DNA of 64,000 nucleotides from Clostridiales bacterium (GTDB lineage: Bacteria; Bacillota; Clostridia; Caldicoprobacterales; DTU083), in the NCBI GenBank assembly GCA_012842605.1, contig DUSN01000036.1:19037-83036 (forward strand), in the 5' to 3' direction. Each line of letters starts with the position of its first letter. Position 1 is the stretch's first letter. This document shows, one piece after another, positions 27,030 through 36,039 of the stretch. The translations under genes were made by a program, and so were the position numbers. The notes under the pieces are model-generated. The model had not been told where the DNA came from. It saw only the letters and a program-made list of their open reading frames with translations, and searched no databases.

Positions 27030-27380
27030 ATGGCTTATAAAAAATGTCCGCGCTGCAGCCTGAATTATATCAAGGACACAGACGTACTTTGCAAAATTTG
27101 TCTGGAGGAGGTAGGGAAAGCCCTTCGGAGCAATGATGATGAGGAAGAATATGATATTTGTCCCGAATGTGGCGAGCATATAATAAAGGCCGGAGAGGAA
27201 ATGTGCTATCAATGTATGTTGGAGCACAACAAGGAAGAGAACGACATTGAAACTGACAAACAGGATGACTGGGATAAACTGCCGGAAGTTGAAGAGGAAG
27301 ATCAGCTGTTTGACGAAGATGAACCTGAAGAGCTCACTGAAATAGAACTTGAAGAAGAAGTCTTTGAAGATGAAGAATAA
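27030..27380 (+). CDS. Zinc-ribbon protein with acidic tail
   Basis: 116-residue protein of unknown function. The N-terminal half has four cysteine pairs (CPRC, CKIC, CPEC, CYQC), consistent with two zinc ribbons. The C-terminal half (from about residue 68) is almost entirely Asp and Glu with a few hydrophobic residues. Acidic tails of this kind are seen in proteins that contact basic partners or RNA polymerase, but nothing here fixes the role. GGAGGG lies eight bases before the ATG. It comes before veg. Confidence 0.8.
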   Translation: MAYKKCPRCSLNYIKDTDVLCKICLEEVGKALRSNDDEEEYDICPECGEHIIKAGEEMCYQCMLEHNKEENDIETDKQDDWDKLPEVEEEDQLFDEDEPEELTEIELEEEVFEDEE

Positions 27381-27424
27381 TTATGCAATTAAACGGTTAA
27401 ACTACTCCCAATTATGAAAATAAA

Positions 27425-27706
27425 ATGGGACGTGATGCCGTGATAGATGCAGAAGCTTTGGAAAAAATCAGGAAGGTCGTAGAATCCAATGTAGGACAAA
27501 AGGTTAGGCTAAAAGCCAACCGGGGCAGGAAAAAATCTTATATTAAGGAAGGCATTATCTGCGACACCTATGTTAATCTTTTTACAGTCAGAGTGGATAT
27601 TGATTCAAAATCAGTACAAACTCTTTCTTATACTTATTCGGATGTTCTCACATCCAATGTCGAACTCATTGTATGCAGCAATAATCAAAAAATTTGTGTA
27701 GGGTGA
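27425..27706 (+). CDS. veg: Veg protein
   Basis: Small conserved firmicute protein of up to 93 residues; in B. subtilis Veg stimulates biofilm gene expression by countering SinR. The family core is clear: VGQKVRLKANRGRKKSYIKEG followed by YVNLFTVRVD and SYTYSDVLTSNVEL. The start is uncertain: ATG 27425 has no ribosome site, whereas GTG 27440 would give a more usual N-terminal length with a weak GGGACG upstream. Its neighbourhood (near ispE and spore genes) matches Bacillus, where veg precedes sspF and ispE. Confidence 0.9.
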   Translation: MGRDAVIDAEALEKIRKVVESNVGQKVRLKANRGRKKSYIKEGIICDTYVNLFTVRVDIDSKSVQTLSYTYSDVLTSNVELIVCSNNQKICVG

Positions 27707-27728
27707 AGTATATTATACCTGATACACT

Positions 27729-27756
27729 AAAAAAAGAAGGCACGCCTTCTTTTTTT
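27729..27756 (+). terminator. Terminator after veg
   Basis: GAAGG / CCTTC core extended by A7-T7 pairing, four-base loop; symmetric, so possibly bidirectional. Confidence 0.88.
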
Positions 27757-27836
27757 ATTCATATTTTTTAATCTCCCCTTATATTATATAATATGAAAAT
27801 TTATGGACAAATAATGTTTGGGGAGGAGGAGCAACA

Positions 27837-29405
27837 TTGGCAATAGAATGCAGAAGGGATTTGCTTAGGCTGGACCAGGTTGTTGACGAGAAAACATCAC
27901 AAGCGCTGGTAGAGGGTGAAATAAGTGTACCTGAGACAAAATCACCGGTTGCAAGGATTTTGGATATTAATGCAGAAGCCATAATCAGCAGCCGTGAAGT
28001 TATCCAGGATAAGGTAATGGTAGAAGGAATACTGCGTTATGACGTTCTGTACATTCCAGAAGATGATAATATAATTGACTCACTGGATTCGGAAATCGGG
28101 TTCACTCAATATCTTGATATACCTGGTGCAAAACCTAAAATGGCGTCTCGCTTGAAGCTGAATGTAGAGCATGTTGATTATGAACTGGTGTCAGGCAGAA
28201 AAATCAATGTAAAATCCGTATTGAATTTATACGGCCAGGTAAGTCAGGTTGTTGAGATGGAGGCTGTCAGAGAATTTGTTGACATAGAGCAGGTTGAAGT
28301 ATTAAAGGACAATATCCGGGTTACAGCAAATGCAGGAACAGGCCATTCTCAGACTATGGTAAGAGAGGACCTGGAACTCTCTGATTCCATGCCGTCTATT
28401 CTGAAGATCCTCAGGAAGGACGTCAAAGCAATAGTAAAAGAAAAGAAAGCAGCGGATAACAAGGTTGTTATCCATGGAGATGTGGATCTGAAACTGCTCT
28501 ATCTATGTGAAGATGAAGAAGAGCCGGTTCAGTACATAGCTCACAGTATACCCTTCAGTCATGTAGTTGAAATTCCGGGTGCCTATCAGGGAATGGAATG
28601 CTGGGCAGATGTATATGTTTCGGAGTTTTATGCTGACGCAAGGGAAAATATCAATAACGAGCTTAGGATTATTGATACTGAATTGGTGCTGGGTCTGGAT
28701 GCTCAGATATTTGAAACTCTGGAGGGTGAAATACTTGTAGATGCATACAGTCCGGCCGTTTCAATGTCCTTGAAAAAGAGAAAAATAAAGCTGCAGCAGC
28801 TTGTGGGAGAAACCCAGGGTCAGACGGTTATAAAGGAAAGCGTCACTTTCCCTGAAGGTGTACCAAAAGCAAGAAAAATCATATATGCTGATGCGAAATC
28901 CACTATAACCGATGAAAGAATCGAAGATAATAAGGTTGTTATGGAAGGCATTGTAACAGTTCAGGTCATGTACCAGACCAATGATACCGCAATACCCATA
29001 GCAAGTTTCAGGCAGGATTTGCCCTTCAGCTGCTCACTGGAAGTAGAAGGGGCCCGTACCGATATGGATTGCCAAAGTGAGTCAGTAGTTGAACATACAT
29101 CCCATACCCTGCTGGCACAGGATGAAGCTGAATTTAAAATAACTGTACTCTGCCGTACGGGAGTTTATCGAACCATAGAAAAAGATGTTATTATCGGAGC
29201 TGACGAGACTGATAAGGCTGCCGGAAAAGAACCGGGAATTTATATCTATTATGTTCAGCCCGATGACACCCTTTGGTCAATAGCTAAAAAGTACAATACC
29301 ACCATCGGGGGCATATTGAAATACAATACCCTTGAGGATGAATCCTCACTTACTCCGGGAACCAGGCTGCTGATTTACAAGAAGCTGGAATCTTCCGTGA
29401 TTTGA
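27837..29405 (+). CDS. SPOCS (DUF3794) and LysM domain protein
   Basis: 522-residue protein with repeated SPOCS domains (about 10-130, 165-290 and 320-440), each with the VEGEI / VEGIL / HGDV type strand, and a C-terminal LysM domain (about 470-515: YYVQPDDTLWSIAKKYNTT and TPGTRLLIY). SPOCS-LysM proteins are frequent in spore-forming Clostridia and are thought to belong to the spore envelope, related in domain type to SafA/SpoVID; this is family-level inference. The TTG start at 27837 has GGAGGAGGA at good spacing. No signal peptide, in keeping with assembly from the mother cell cytoplasm. Confidence 0.9.
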   Translation: MAIECRRDLLRLDQVVDEKTSQALVEGEISVPETKSPVARILDINAEAIISSREVIQDKVMVEGILRYDVLYIPEDDNIIDSLDSEIGFTQYLDIPGAKPKMASRLKLNVEHVDYELVSGRKINVKSVLNLYGQVSQVVEMEAVREFVDIEQVEVLKDNIRVTANAGTGHSQTMVREDLELSDSMPSILKILRKDVKAIVKEKKAADNKVVIHGDVDLKLLYLCEDEEEPVQYIAHSIPFSHVVEIPGAYQGMECWADVYVSEFYADARENINNELRIIDTELVLGLDAQIFETLEGEILVDAYSPAVSMSLKKRKIKLQQLVGETQGQTVIKESVTFPEGVPKARKIIYADAKSTITDERIEDNKVVMEGIVTVQVMYQTNDTAIPIASFRQDLPFSCSLEVEGARTDMDCQSESVVEHTSHTLLAQDEAEFKITVLCRTGVYRTIEKDVIIGADETDKAAGKEPGIYIYYVQPDDTLWSIAKKYNTTIGGILKYNTLEDESSLTPGTRLLIYKKLESSVI

Positions 29406-29421
29406 TTGAAAACTTTATTTT

Positions 29422-29457
29422 AAGAAAGCTGCATTAAGTTAGCAGCTTTTCTTTTTT
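29422..29457 (+). terminator. Terminator after SPOCS-LysM gene
   Basis: Stem AAAGCTGC / GCAGCTTT (extendable over a bulge), then a T-rich tail. Confidence 0.85.
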
Positions 29458-29521
29458 GTTGAATTCTCAGCATGTATCAGCTTGCCTTAGCCCGCTTTAA
29501 CTGTATGCCGCCCATTTATTA

Positions 29522-29550
29522 TGGAGAAAATGGAATTTTTGTTGTATAAT
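29522..29550 (+). promoter_or_regulatory. Candidate sigma-A promoter of ispE
   Basis: TGGAGA, 17 bases, perfect TATAAT, 49 bases before the ispE start. It supports starting ispE at 29599 rather than at the upstream in-frame ATG 29521, which would lie inside the promoter. Confidence 0.5.
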
Positions 29551-29598
29551 GATTTCATAAGTCTATGGAGCGAAGTCTTTCCAATAATGGAGGGATTT

Positions 29599-30486
29599 AT
29601 GGGAAAGGTCGTACTTAAAGCACCCGGCAAGATCAACTGGACCTTGGATGTAATGGAAAAACGACCGGACGGGTATCATGAAGTAGAGATGCTTATGCAG
29701 TCTATCAGCCTTTGGGATGATGTCGTTTTAACTGAATGCAGCGAGGGAGTAAAAGTTACCGGCAATACTGAGGAAATGCCTCTGAATGAAAATAATCTTG
29801 CCGCAAAAGCGGCCAGGCTGATAATAAATAAGTTTGGCATCGAAAAAGGAGTTCATATAGACATAAATAAGCGCATACCAATAGCTGCAGGCCTGGCAGG
29901 AGGCAGTACCAATGCTGCAGCTGTGCTGGTCGGCCTGAATGTTCTGTGGGACCTTAAATTACCTGTTTCCAGGCTAGCTGAGCTGGGTGTGGAATTGGGG
30001 GCGGATGTTCCGTTCTGCATTTATGGCGGCACGGCAGAGGCCAGAGGCATCGGAGAAAAGTTAACACATCTTCCGCCAATTGAAGGAATCTGGCTGGTCC
30101 TTGTTAAACCGCCCTTCGGCATTTCCACTGCATGGGCTTACAGGGAGCTAAAGATAGATAAAGTAGTCTCGCATCCTGATATTAAAATGGCATATACCGT
30201 ATTGAGATCCGGGGAATGGGAAGAACTCAGCCGGTATTTGGGCAATGTGCTGGAATCAGTTGCCCGGGGCAGTTATCCGGAAATCAATGATATTAAAGAA
30301 GCATTGCTGAAAGCAGGTGCCAAAGCCAGTATGATGACCGGAAGCGGCCCCACCGTTTATGGTATATTTCAAAATAAGGCAGATGCTATGAAAGCTGCTG
30401 ATGAAATCAAAAAGTCGTATTCACAAGTACACGTTGTTTCAACCCGCACCAGGGGAGTGGAAATAGCAGAAGGAGGAAATCTATGA
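29599..30486 (+). CDS. ispE: 4-diphosphocytidyl-2-C-methyl-D-erythritol kinase
   Basis: GHMP kinase of the non-mevalonate isoprenoid pathway, 295 residues, phosphorylating CDP-methylerythritol. The N-terminal KAPGKINWTLDV and GYHEVEMLMQSI motifs contact substrate; the ATP loop PIAAGLAGGSTNAAA is near residue 94; the late GSGPTVYGIF motif is near residue 250. ATG 29599 has GGAGGG at proper spacing. The stop overlaps the start of the next gene by four bases (ATGA), so the two are coupled. The position after veg matches B. subtilis. Confidence 0.96.
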   Translation: MGKVVLKAPGKINWTLDVMEKRPDGYHEVEMLMQSISLWDDVVLTECSEGVKVTGNTEEMPLNENNLAAKAARLIINKFGIEKGVHIDINKRIPIAAGLAGGSTNAAAVLVGLNVLWDLKLPVSRLAELGVELGADVPFCIYGGTAEARGIGEKLTHLPPIEGIWLVLVKPPFGISTAWAYRELKIDKVVSHPDIKMAYTVLRSGEWEELSRYLGNVLESVARGSYPEINDIKEALLKAGAKASMMTGSGPTVYGIFQNKADAMKAADEIKKSYSQVHVVSTRTRGVEIAEGGNL

Positions 30487-31274
30487 CTGAAATTAATGCT
30501 GTAGTATTGGCTGGGGACAGTAAAAAGGGGGCTGTACAGGAAGGTATAGACAACAAATCTTTGCTGCCCATTAACGGCAAGCCCATGGTAGAATACGTTA
30601 TAGATGCACTCCGGGATTCTCCTCTTGTAGACAAGATTTCCATAATAGGGCCGACACTTCCCTTAAAGGAACATCTTGGCGACAAGGTAGATTATTATAT
30701 CGAAAGCAGAGACTCCCTGTTTGAAAATGTAAAAGCGGGTCTTGAGCCATTTGCCAATGACAAGGCTGTACTGGTGGTGACATCCGATATCCCGATGATT
30801 ACAGGAGAAATGGTGACTGATTTTATACAAAAGTCCATGAATCTTGGGTGTGACTTTTGTTATCCAATCGTTGAAAAACAATTAAATGAGAAACGATTCC
30901 CGGGGGTTGAGCGCACCTATGTACGCCTGAAGGATGGTACGTATACCGGCGGGAATATAATATTTTTAAATCCATCAGTTGTAGGTCCATGTGAGGAGTT
31001 TGCCCGCAAATTAATAGAGTTTAGGAAACAGCCATGGAAAACCAGCAGAATGCTTGGACTTAAGTTCCTTGTAGGCTTACTGCTGGGGAGTTTGTCAATC
31101 CCCGAGGTAGAGGAACGCTTTTGCAGGCTGCTGGACATAAAGGCTTCTGCTATTGTTGTTTCATATCCTGAGATTGGCAACGATGTTGATAAGCCAAGTG
31201 ATGTAGAGATGGTTAAGCGGTATTTTAACAGCATGCAGAATCAGACTGCAAATAAAATGAAAAATAATATATAG
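30483..31274 (+). CDS. MobA-like nucleotidyltransferase family protein
   Basis: 263-residue protein with a Rossmann-like NTP-transferase fold. NAVVLAGDSKKG replaces the usual LAGGxSxRMG loop, while NKSLLPINGKPMVEYVIDAL keeps the Lys of the substrate loop. The metal aspartate region reads TSDIPMI. The C-terminal 90 residues are particular to this group. It is coupled to ispE by a 4-base overlap and is followed by spoIIR. The nucleotide and acceptor are unknown; the altered glycine loop suggests changed or weak activity. The family itself is fairly certain. Confidence 0.8.
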   Translation: MTEINAVVLAGDSKKGAVQEGIDNKSLLPINGKPMVEYVIDALRDSPLVDKISIIGPTLPLKEHLGDKVDYYIESRDSLFENVKAGLEPFANDKAVLVVTSDIPMITGEMVTDFIQKSMNLGCDFCYPIVEKQLNEKRFPGVERTYVRLKDGTYTGGNIIFLNPSVVGPCEEFARKLIEFRKQPWKTSRMLGLKFLVGLLLGSLSIPEVEERFCRLLDIKASAIVVSYPEIGNDVDKPSDVEMVKRYFNSMQNQTANKMKNNI

Positions 31275-31362
31275 AAAGTATATATTTTTAGTATATGGAT
31301 GTATAAACTTCCGTATCCTGTCAATACTCGTAGATAGGAAAATGGATGCGGGGGTATCAAAA

Positions 31363-31974
31363 ATGAAAAAAGAATGTGCTGTCTTGGTAGCCTTACTGTT
31401 AATAGCTGCAGTCTGTACCGGTATGATTCAAAGAGTCCAAAGGGATGATTTAATCCGGCTGCATGTTATTGCCAACAGTGATTCACCTGAAGATCAGGCA
31501 TTAAAGCTGCGTGTTCGGGATAAACTGCTGCTGAGTTTCGGGGATTTATTTCGGAGTGTTCGGACTATAGATGAAGCCCGGGTCTTGATTGAGTCCAATT
31601 TAGATAACTTAAAGGAAACAGCTCTTACTGAGATAAGAAAACAAGGTTATGAATACCAGGTAGAGGCTCAGCTGGGGGTTTACCCCTTCCCTACCAAAGT
31701 GTATGGCAGTAAGGTTTATCCGGCAGGAAGGTATGAAGCACTTCGGGTTGTAATCGGAGAAGGAAAAGGTGCTAATTGGTGGTGTGTTATGTTTCCCCCG
31801 CTTTGCTTTGTAGATGTTTCAACGGGTGTTGTCAGTCAGGCAGATGAAGCAGCTGTCGGCAAGGGGAATGAAGATAATTCAGGCCGGGATGAAGAAACTG
31901 CTGTGTATACCTTTAAGCTGGCAGAGTTGTGGGAAAGCTTCAAGAAATGGCTAATAAGCATTTTTAGTGGATAA
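31363..31974 (+). CDS. spoIIR: Stage II sporulation protein R
   Basis: Signal protein of 203 residues secreted from the forespore into the intermembrane space, where it triggers SpoIIGA to process pro-sigma-E in the mother cell. It has an N-terminal signal/membrane helix (6-22) and the conserved LIRLHVIANSDSPEDQALKLRVRD block, then GANWWCVMFPPLCFVD. The ATG at 31363 has GGGGG eight bases upstream and gives a normal signal peptide. In Bacillus it is made under sigma-F; I could not find a convincing sigma-F promoter here. Confidence 0.96.
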   Translation: MKKECAVLVALLLIAAVCTGMIQRVQRDDLIRLHVIANSDSPEDQALKLRVRDKLLLSFGDLFRSVRTIDEARVLIESNLDNLKETALTEIRKQGYEYQVEAQLGVYPFPTKVYGSKVYPAGRYEALRVVIGEGKGANWWCVMFPPLCFVDVSTGVVSQADEAAVGKGNEDNSGRDEETAVYTFKLAELWESFKKWLISIFSG

Positions 31975-32006
31975 ACTATAAAATATTACAATAAATAAAA
32001 TGATTT

Positions 32007-32043
32007 AAGGAAGAGATCCTAATAAAGTATCTCTTCCTTTTTT
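32007..32043 (+). terminator. Terminator after spoIIR
   Basis: 11-bp stem AAGGAAGAGAT / ATCTCTTCCTT and a T run. Confidence 0.93.
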
Positions 32044-32134
32044 ATGCTAAAAGATGGAATGTGTTATTTTGTATATCCTATTTAGAGTAAACAAAAAATA
32101 AATTACAAAGCTTTTCAGAGAAAGGAAGAAGATT

Positions 32135-32848
32135 ATGGATTGCAAAAAAAAGCTTAAGCTGATTGCCATATTAATTACCCTTATTATATGCAGCGGCATG
32201 CTTGCCCAGTACTATAGTTCGGGAGGTCAGACAGCAGAGGCTGCCAGCCTATATTGGGGATCCAAAGGAAGCAAAGTTTCTGAGGTACAGAGAAAATTAA
32301 AGCAATGGGGTTATTATGATGGTCCCATAGATGGAGTATATGGGCAGAAAACATACGAGGCAGTCATTCTTTTCCAGAAAAAGAACGGTTTAAAACAGGA
32401 TGGTGTGGTAGGGACTCAGACAGCTAATGCAATGGGCATTCAGCTGACTCAAACTGCTGCTGCTCCTTCGGCATCCGGAGTCAGTGCCGGTGCCAACTCA
32501 AATGATGTTTACCTACTGGCAAGAGCGGTACATGCTGAAGCCAGAGGTGAGCCATACATTGGCAAGGTGGCAGTTGCTGCTGTTATTCTGAACCGGGTAA
32601 AGCATCCTGATTTTCCAAATACCATAGCAGGAGTTATATATCAGCCTTTGGCATTTACAGCAGTTGCTGACGGCCAGATTAATCTGGCACCGGATGAGGA
32701 ATCAATTCGGGCTGCCCGGGATGCGTTGAATGGCTGGGATCCTACTTATGGTGCCATTTATTACTATAACCCTGCAAAAACTACCAGTAAGTGGATATGG
32801 AGCAGGCCTGTTCATATTGTAATAGGGAATCACAGGTTTGCGACTTGA
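32135..32848 (+). CDS. sleB: Spore cortex-lytic enzyme SleB
   Basis: Germination-specific lytic transglycosylase, 237 residues, degrading the muramic-delta-lactam cortex. A signal peptide ends near AEAAS (residue 37). A peptidoglycan-binding domain (about 40-110, with GSKGSKVSEVQRKLK and DGVYGQKT) is followed by the hydrolase domain (about 130-237) with the catalytic Glu in VHAEARGEPYIGKVAVAAVILNR (split here only by position, near residue 137). AAGGAAG lies before the ATG. ypeB follows 14 bases later, as expected for partners that need each other in the spore. Confidence 0.96.
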   Translation: MDCKKKLKLIAILITLIICSGMLAQYYSSGGQTAEAASLYWGSKGSKVSEVQRKLKQWGYYDGPIDGVYGQKTYEAVILFQKKNGLKQDGVVGTQTANAMGIQLTQTAAAPSASGVSAGANSNDVYLLARAVHAEARGEPYIGKVAVAAVILNRVKHPDFPNTIAGVIYQPLAFTAVADGQINLAPDEESIRAARDALNGWDPTYGAIYYYNPAKTTSKWIWSRPVHIVIGNHRFAT

Positions 32849-32862
32849 AAGGGGTGAATTAA

Positions 32863-34212
32863 ATGAAAAGATGGATATTGCCGGCTGTGCTCGCCATTGC
32901 TCTTGCCTGCACCGGTTTATGGGGATACAATCAATACCAGATGAACAGGCAGTACCGTATATATATGGATAACTTGTATCAAAAATCCTTCTATGAGCTG
33001 GTGGGTAATGTAGGCAGCGTGGAAGTCGGACTGGCTAAGCTTATGGTAAGCGGAGACCGGGGACAGCATATGGTTCTTCTTTCTGAAATAAGCCGGCAGG
33101 CTGATGCTGCCCAGGCTGACCTGGGACAGCTGCCTGTTTCTCACATTGCGCTGGAAAAGACATCCAAGTTTTTGAACCAGTTGTCCGATTATGCATACTA
33201 CTTAAGCAAAAAGGTAGCTGACGGAAAAACCATAGACACCAAGGAAATGGAGAATCTGCAAAAGCTTCATGAGAATGCCGTTAAGCTCAATTCAGACCTG
33301 AATAAACTAAGCTCGGATGTGTTAAAAAATCATTCAGGCTGGGGAGAGTTGGTACGAAAAGCTAAGCCTGGTTTTTATGAAGCATCGGATGACCTGTATA
33401 CCAAGCAATTTGTCAACATACAAAAAACCAGCATTGATTATCCTTCTCTGATTTATGACGGGCCTTTTTCGGAAGCTCTTGACCGCGCAGACGGCATCGA
33501 ATTGAAAAAGCCGGTTATTACTGAGGCACAAGCCAGGGAAAATGCGATTAAATTTGTAGGAAAGGACAGGACAGCAAAAGTAGAAAGGTCTTCCGATGGG
33601 AATAATGGTGTACTGGATACATGGGGATTCAATATTTGGACTAAGGATGACCCTGACAATCCGATCTATGTATCCGTAAGCAAAAAAGGCGGAAAGATAG
33701 TAAACATGATCGGACAGCATAGGGGCAGAAACGAGAATATCTCCGTAGAAGAAGCAGTGAAAAGAGCAACGGTGTTTTTGGAAGATAACGGTTATCAAAA
33801 CATGGTGCCGACATACCAGCAGAATTTTGAAGGCACGTGCACAATAAATTTTGCCTATGCCGAAGGGGATATTATAATGTATCCGGATTTGGTAAAGGTT
33901 AAGATTTCATTGGATAACAGTCAGATATATGGTTTTGAAGCCAGGAATTATATTCTGGCACACAAAGACAGAAAATTGGATGAGCCTTCTCTTTCAATGG
34001 AGGAAGCTCGAAAGCTTATAAATCCGAACTTGAAAATTACTTCTTCGCGGATGGCGGTTATCCCGACGGAAAGCAAGCGTGAAAGATTTTGCTATGAGTT
34101 CAAAGGCGAATTAGGCGACAAACGCTTTATTGTCTATATCGATGCAAATACCGGTGAAGAAGCTGATATTCTGCAAATAATTGAAACTGAAAACGGTTCA
34201 TTGACAATGTAG
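32863..34212 (+). CDS. ypeB: Germination protein YpeB
   Basis: Partner of SleB, 449 residues, needed to place and stabilise SleB in the dormant spore. A single N-terminal membrane helix (residues 5-24) is followed by a long helical region (about 30-180) and three PepSY-type domains towards the C-terminus, with the family's TEAQARENAIKFVG, SVEEAVKRATVFLEDNGY and SMEEARKLINPNLK segments. AGGGG lies before the ATG. Same operon as sleB. Confidence 0.96.
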   Translation: MKRWILPAVLAIALACTGLWGYNQYQMNRQYRIYMDNLYQKSFYELVGNVGSVEVGLAKLMVSGDRGQHMVLLSEISRQADAAQADLGQLPVSHIALEKTSKFLNQLSDYAYYLSKKVADGKTIDTKEMENLQKLHENAVKLNSDLNKLSSDVLKNHSGWGELVRKAKPGFYEASDDLYTKQFVNIQKTSIDYPSLIYDGPFSEALDRADGIELKKPVITEAQARENAIKFVGKDRTAKVERSSDGNNGVLDTWGFNIWTKDDPDNPIYVSVSKKGGKIVNMIGQHRGRNENISVEEAVKRATVFLEDNGYQNMVPTYQQNFEGTCTINFAYAEGDIIMYPDLVKVKISLDNSQIYGFEARNYILAHKDRKLDEPSLSMEEARKLINPNLKITSSRMAVIPTESKRERFCYEFKGELGDKRFIVYIDANTGEEADILQIIETENGSLTM

Positions 34213-34303
34213 CCAGTATTTGTCTGTCATACACCGTGTTTTGCAGGGGCAAAATAATAATAGCATCGGACTAACCGGTGCAATGCTAAAAGGAGGCATC
34301 GAT

Positions 34304-34486
34304 ATGGCTAGAAGAAACGGCGGCATAATGTCCGAGAACCTGAAGGCCGAAATAGCGAAAGAGCTGGGCGTATACGATACAGTAAAGAATGAAGGCTGGG
34401 GAAGCGTATCTTCCCGGGACTGCGGCAGAATCGTGCAAAAGGCTATTGAAATTGCAGAGCGGTCCATGGCCAATCAGCAGAAATAG
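34304..34486 (+). CDS. sspF: Alpha/beta-type small acid-soluble spore protein, SspF type
   Basis: DNA-binding spore protein of 60 residues that protects spore DNA and is degraded at germination by the GPR protease. It matches SspF closely over its length: the N-terminal MSENLKAEIAKELGVYDTVK contains the GPR cleavage context (EIA), and GWGSVSSRDCG then IVQKAIEIAE form the DNA-binding part. AAAGGAGG lies seven bases before the ATG; an upstream in-frame ATG at 34220 would add unrelated residues. In B. subtilis sspF sits beside veg and ispE. Confidence 0.95.
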   Translation: MARRNGGIMSENLKAEIAKELGVYDTVKNEGWGSVSSRDCGRIVQKAIEIAERSMANQQK

Positions 34487-34511
34487 CCGTATATCGATAA
34501 TGCCTGACTTG

Positions 34512-34544
34512 GAAAGCGGAGAATAGACCTCCGCTTTCTTTTTT
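34512..34544 (+). terminator. Terminator after sspF
   Basis: Perfect 10-bp stem GAAAGCGGAG / CTCCGCTTTC and a T run. Confidence 0.93.
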
Positions 34545-34615
34545 AAGGGATTTTTATATTGTTTTAACGGAGCCAGCATAGTAAAATATAGCTGAAAGAA
34601 GGAGGAATGGACATC

Positions 34616-35419
34616 ATGGACAATCGTCCCATTGGAGTATTTGATTCCGGCCTGGGGGGCCTGACTGTAGTAAAAGAGCTGATGAGGGAGCTTCCAAATG
34701 AGAATATTGTGTACTTCGGGGATACGGCCAGGATACCCTATGGGACCCGCTCCAGAGATATAGTTACAAAGTATTCAATTCAGTGTATTCGTTTTCTTCT
34801 CAGCAAGGATATTAAAATGGCAGTAATTGCATGCAACACCGTCAGTGCCGGCAGTTTTGATGCTTTGGCATCAAAATTCAATATACCGCTTATAGGTGTC
34901 ATTCGTCCCGGCGCAGGTGCAGCTGTAGAGGCTACCCGCAATGGAAGGATCGGAGTAATCGGCACCAGCGGCACAATTCGAAGCAAAGCTTATCCAAATG
35001 CCATAAAAGAGTTAAATCCTGATATTCTCGTGTTTGATGAGGCATGCACCTTGTTTGTTCCAATTGTGGAAGAGGGATGGAGCGATACGGATGTCGCCAG
35101 GATTACTGCAGAGAGTTATTTGCAAAATATAAAAAAACAAAATGTTGATACCCTGGTTTTAGGCTGCACCCATTATCCGCTGTTGGAAAATACCATTGCA
35201 GCAGTTATGGGTCCTGATGTTAAGTTGATTAACCCGGCAGTATACACCGCCCGCCAGGTTGGCAGAATACTAAAAGATGAAAACATGATGTGTGAAGAAG
35301 GCAGGCAGACTTCTGTCAGCTTTTATGTAAGCGATATCGGCCAAAGTTTTCAGAAAATCGGCAGTCATTTTTTGAACCAGGTGATTACTGCTGAGTGCAT
35401 TGACATTGAAAGCTATTAA
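34616..35419 (+). CDS. murI: Glutamate racemase
   Basis: Makes D-glutamate for peptidoglycan without cofactor; 267 residues. The two catalytic cysteines are in VIACNTVSAG and LGCTHYPLL, and the opening IGVFDSGLGGLTV is typical. ATG 34616 gives a normal start; ATG 34607 abuts the GGAGGA ribosome site and is less likely. It begins a block of wall and translation genes and has no obvious partner in operon. Confidence 0.97.
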   Translation: MDNRPIGVFDSGLGGLTVVKELMRELPNENIVYFGDTARIPYGTRSRDIVTKYSIQCIRFLLSKDIKMAVIACNTVSAGSFDALASKFNIPLIGVIRPGAGAAVEATRNGRIGVIGTSGTIRSKAYPNAIKELNPDILVFDEACTLFVPIVEEGWSDTDVARITAESYLQNIKKQNVDTLVLGCTHYPLLENTIAAVMGPDVKLINPAVYTARQVGRILKDENMMCEEGRQTSVSFYVSDIGQSFQKIGSHFLNQVITAECIDIESY

Positions 35420-35622
35420 GCGCATATCCTGCATGTTTAAAATGAGACTAAAGTTAATTTATACATTATTGTCTTAATTTCAGTTTCATGGGAATAAAAT
35501 ATATTTAAGATATATAAGAATGGTTTTATTATTAAATTAGGACAAGAATAAATTTAAATCTTATACAAAACCGGAAACATCACAAACATGTACAATTTAC
35601 ATGATATGGGGTGAGAGGGAAT

Positions 35623-36039
35623 ATGGATAAGAAAATTCTGCTTACCATAAAAGGAAGTCACAAGAGTGCTGAAGGAGAAAGCAGTACAGTCGAACTTATT
35701 ACTGAAGGACGATTGTTTCAAAAAGACGGTATATATCATATAGAATACGAGGAAAGTGAAATATCAGGCACACAGGGAACCAAGACTTTAATTTCCATTA
35801 ATGACAACAGTGTGTTCATGCTGCGTTCCGGTACCAGTACATCCCAGCTTTTGTTTGAGAAAGGGAAAAGGTATATAAACAGCTTTTTAACCCCCTTCGG
35901 TGAAGTACAAATGGAAATCTACCCCACAAAGGTAGAGCATGATATTAATGAAGATCAGGGAAGAGTAGATCTAAAGTATCAGCTGGCTATAGATGGCATA
36001 CTCACGGGTACAAACGAATTAACAATGTTCTATAAATGA
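35623..36039 (+). CDS. ywiB: DUF1934 beta-barrel protein (YwiB family)
   Basis: 138-residue lipocalin-like beta-barrel protein of the YwiB family; no enzymatic role is known. Features are alternating hydrophobic strands beginning KKILLTIKGSH and ending LAIDGILTGTNELTMFYK. No signal peptide. ATG 35623 has GAGAGGGA upstream; an in-frame GTG at 35611 is a weaker choice. In Bacillus ywiB lies near the ywl/rho area, matching the genes that follow here. Confidence 0.88.
   Translation: MDKKILLTIKGSHKSAEGESSTVELITEGRLFQKDGIYHIEYEESEISGTQGTKTLISINDNSVFMLRSGTSTSQLLFEKGKRYINSFLTPFGEVQMEIYPTKVEHDINEDQGRVDLKYQLAIDGILTGTNELTMFYK

Noticed and set aside
31275..31362. Sigma-F promoter for spoIIR
   Set aside because: GTATA-like elements occur, but no -10 with the needed spacing.
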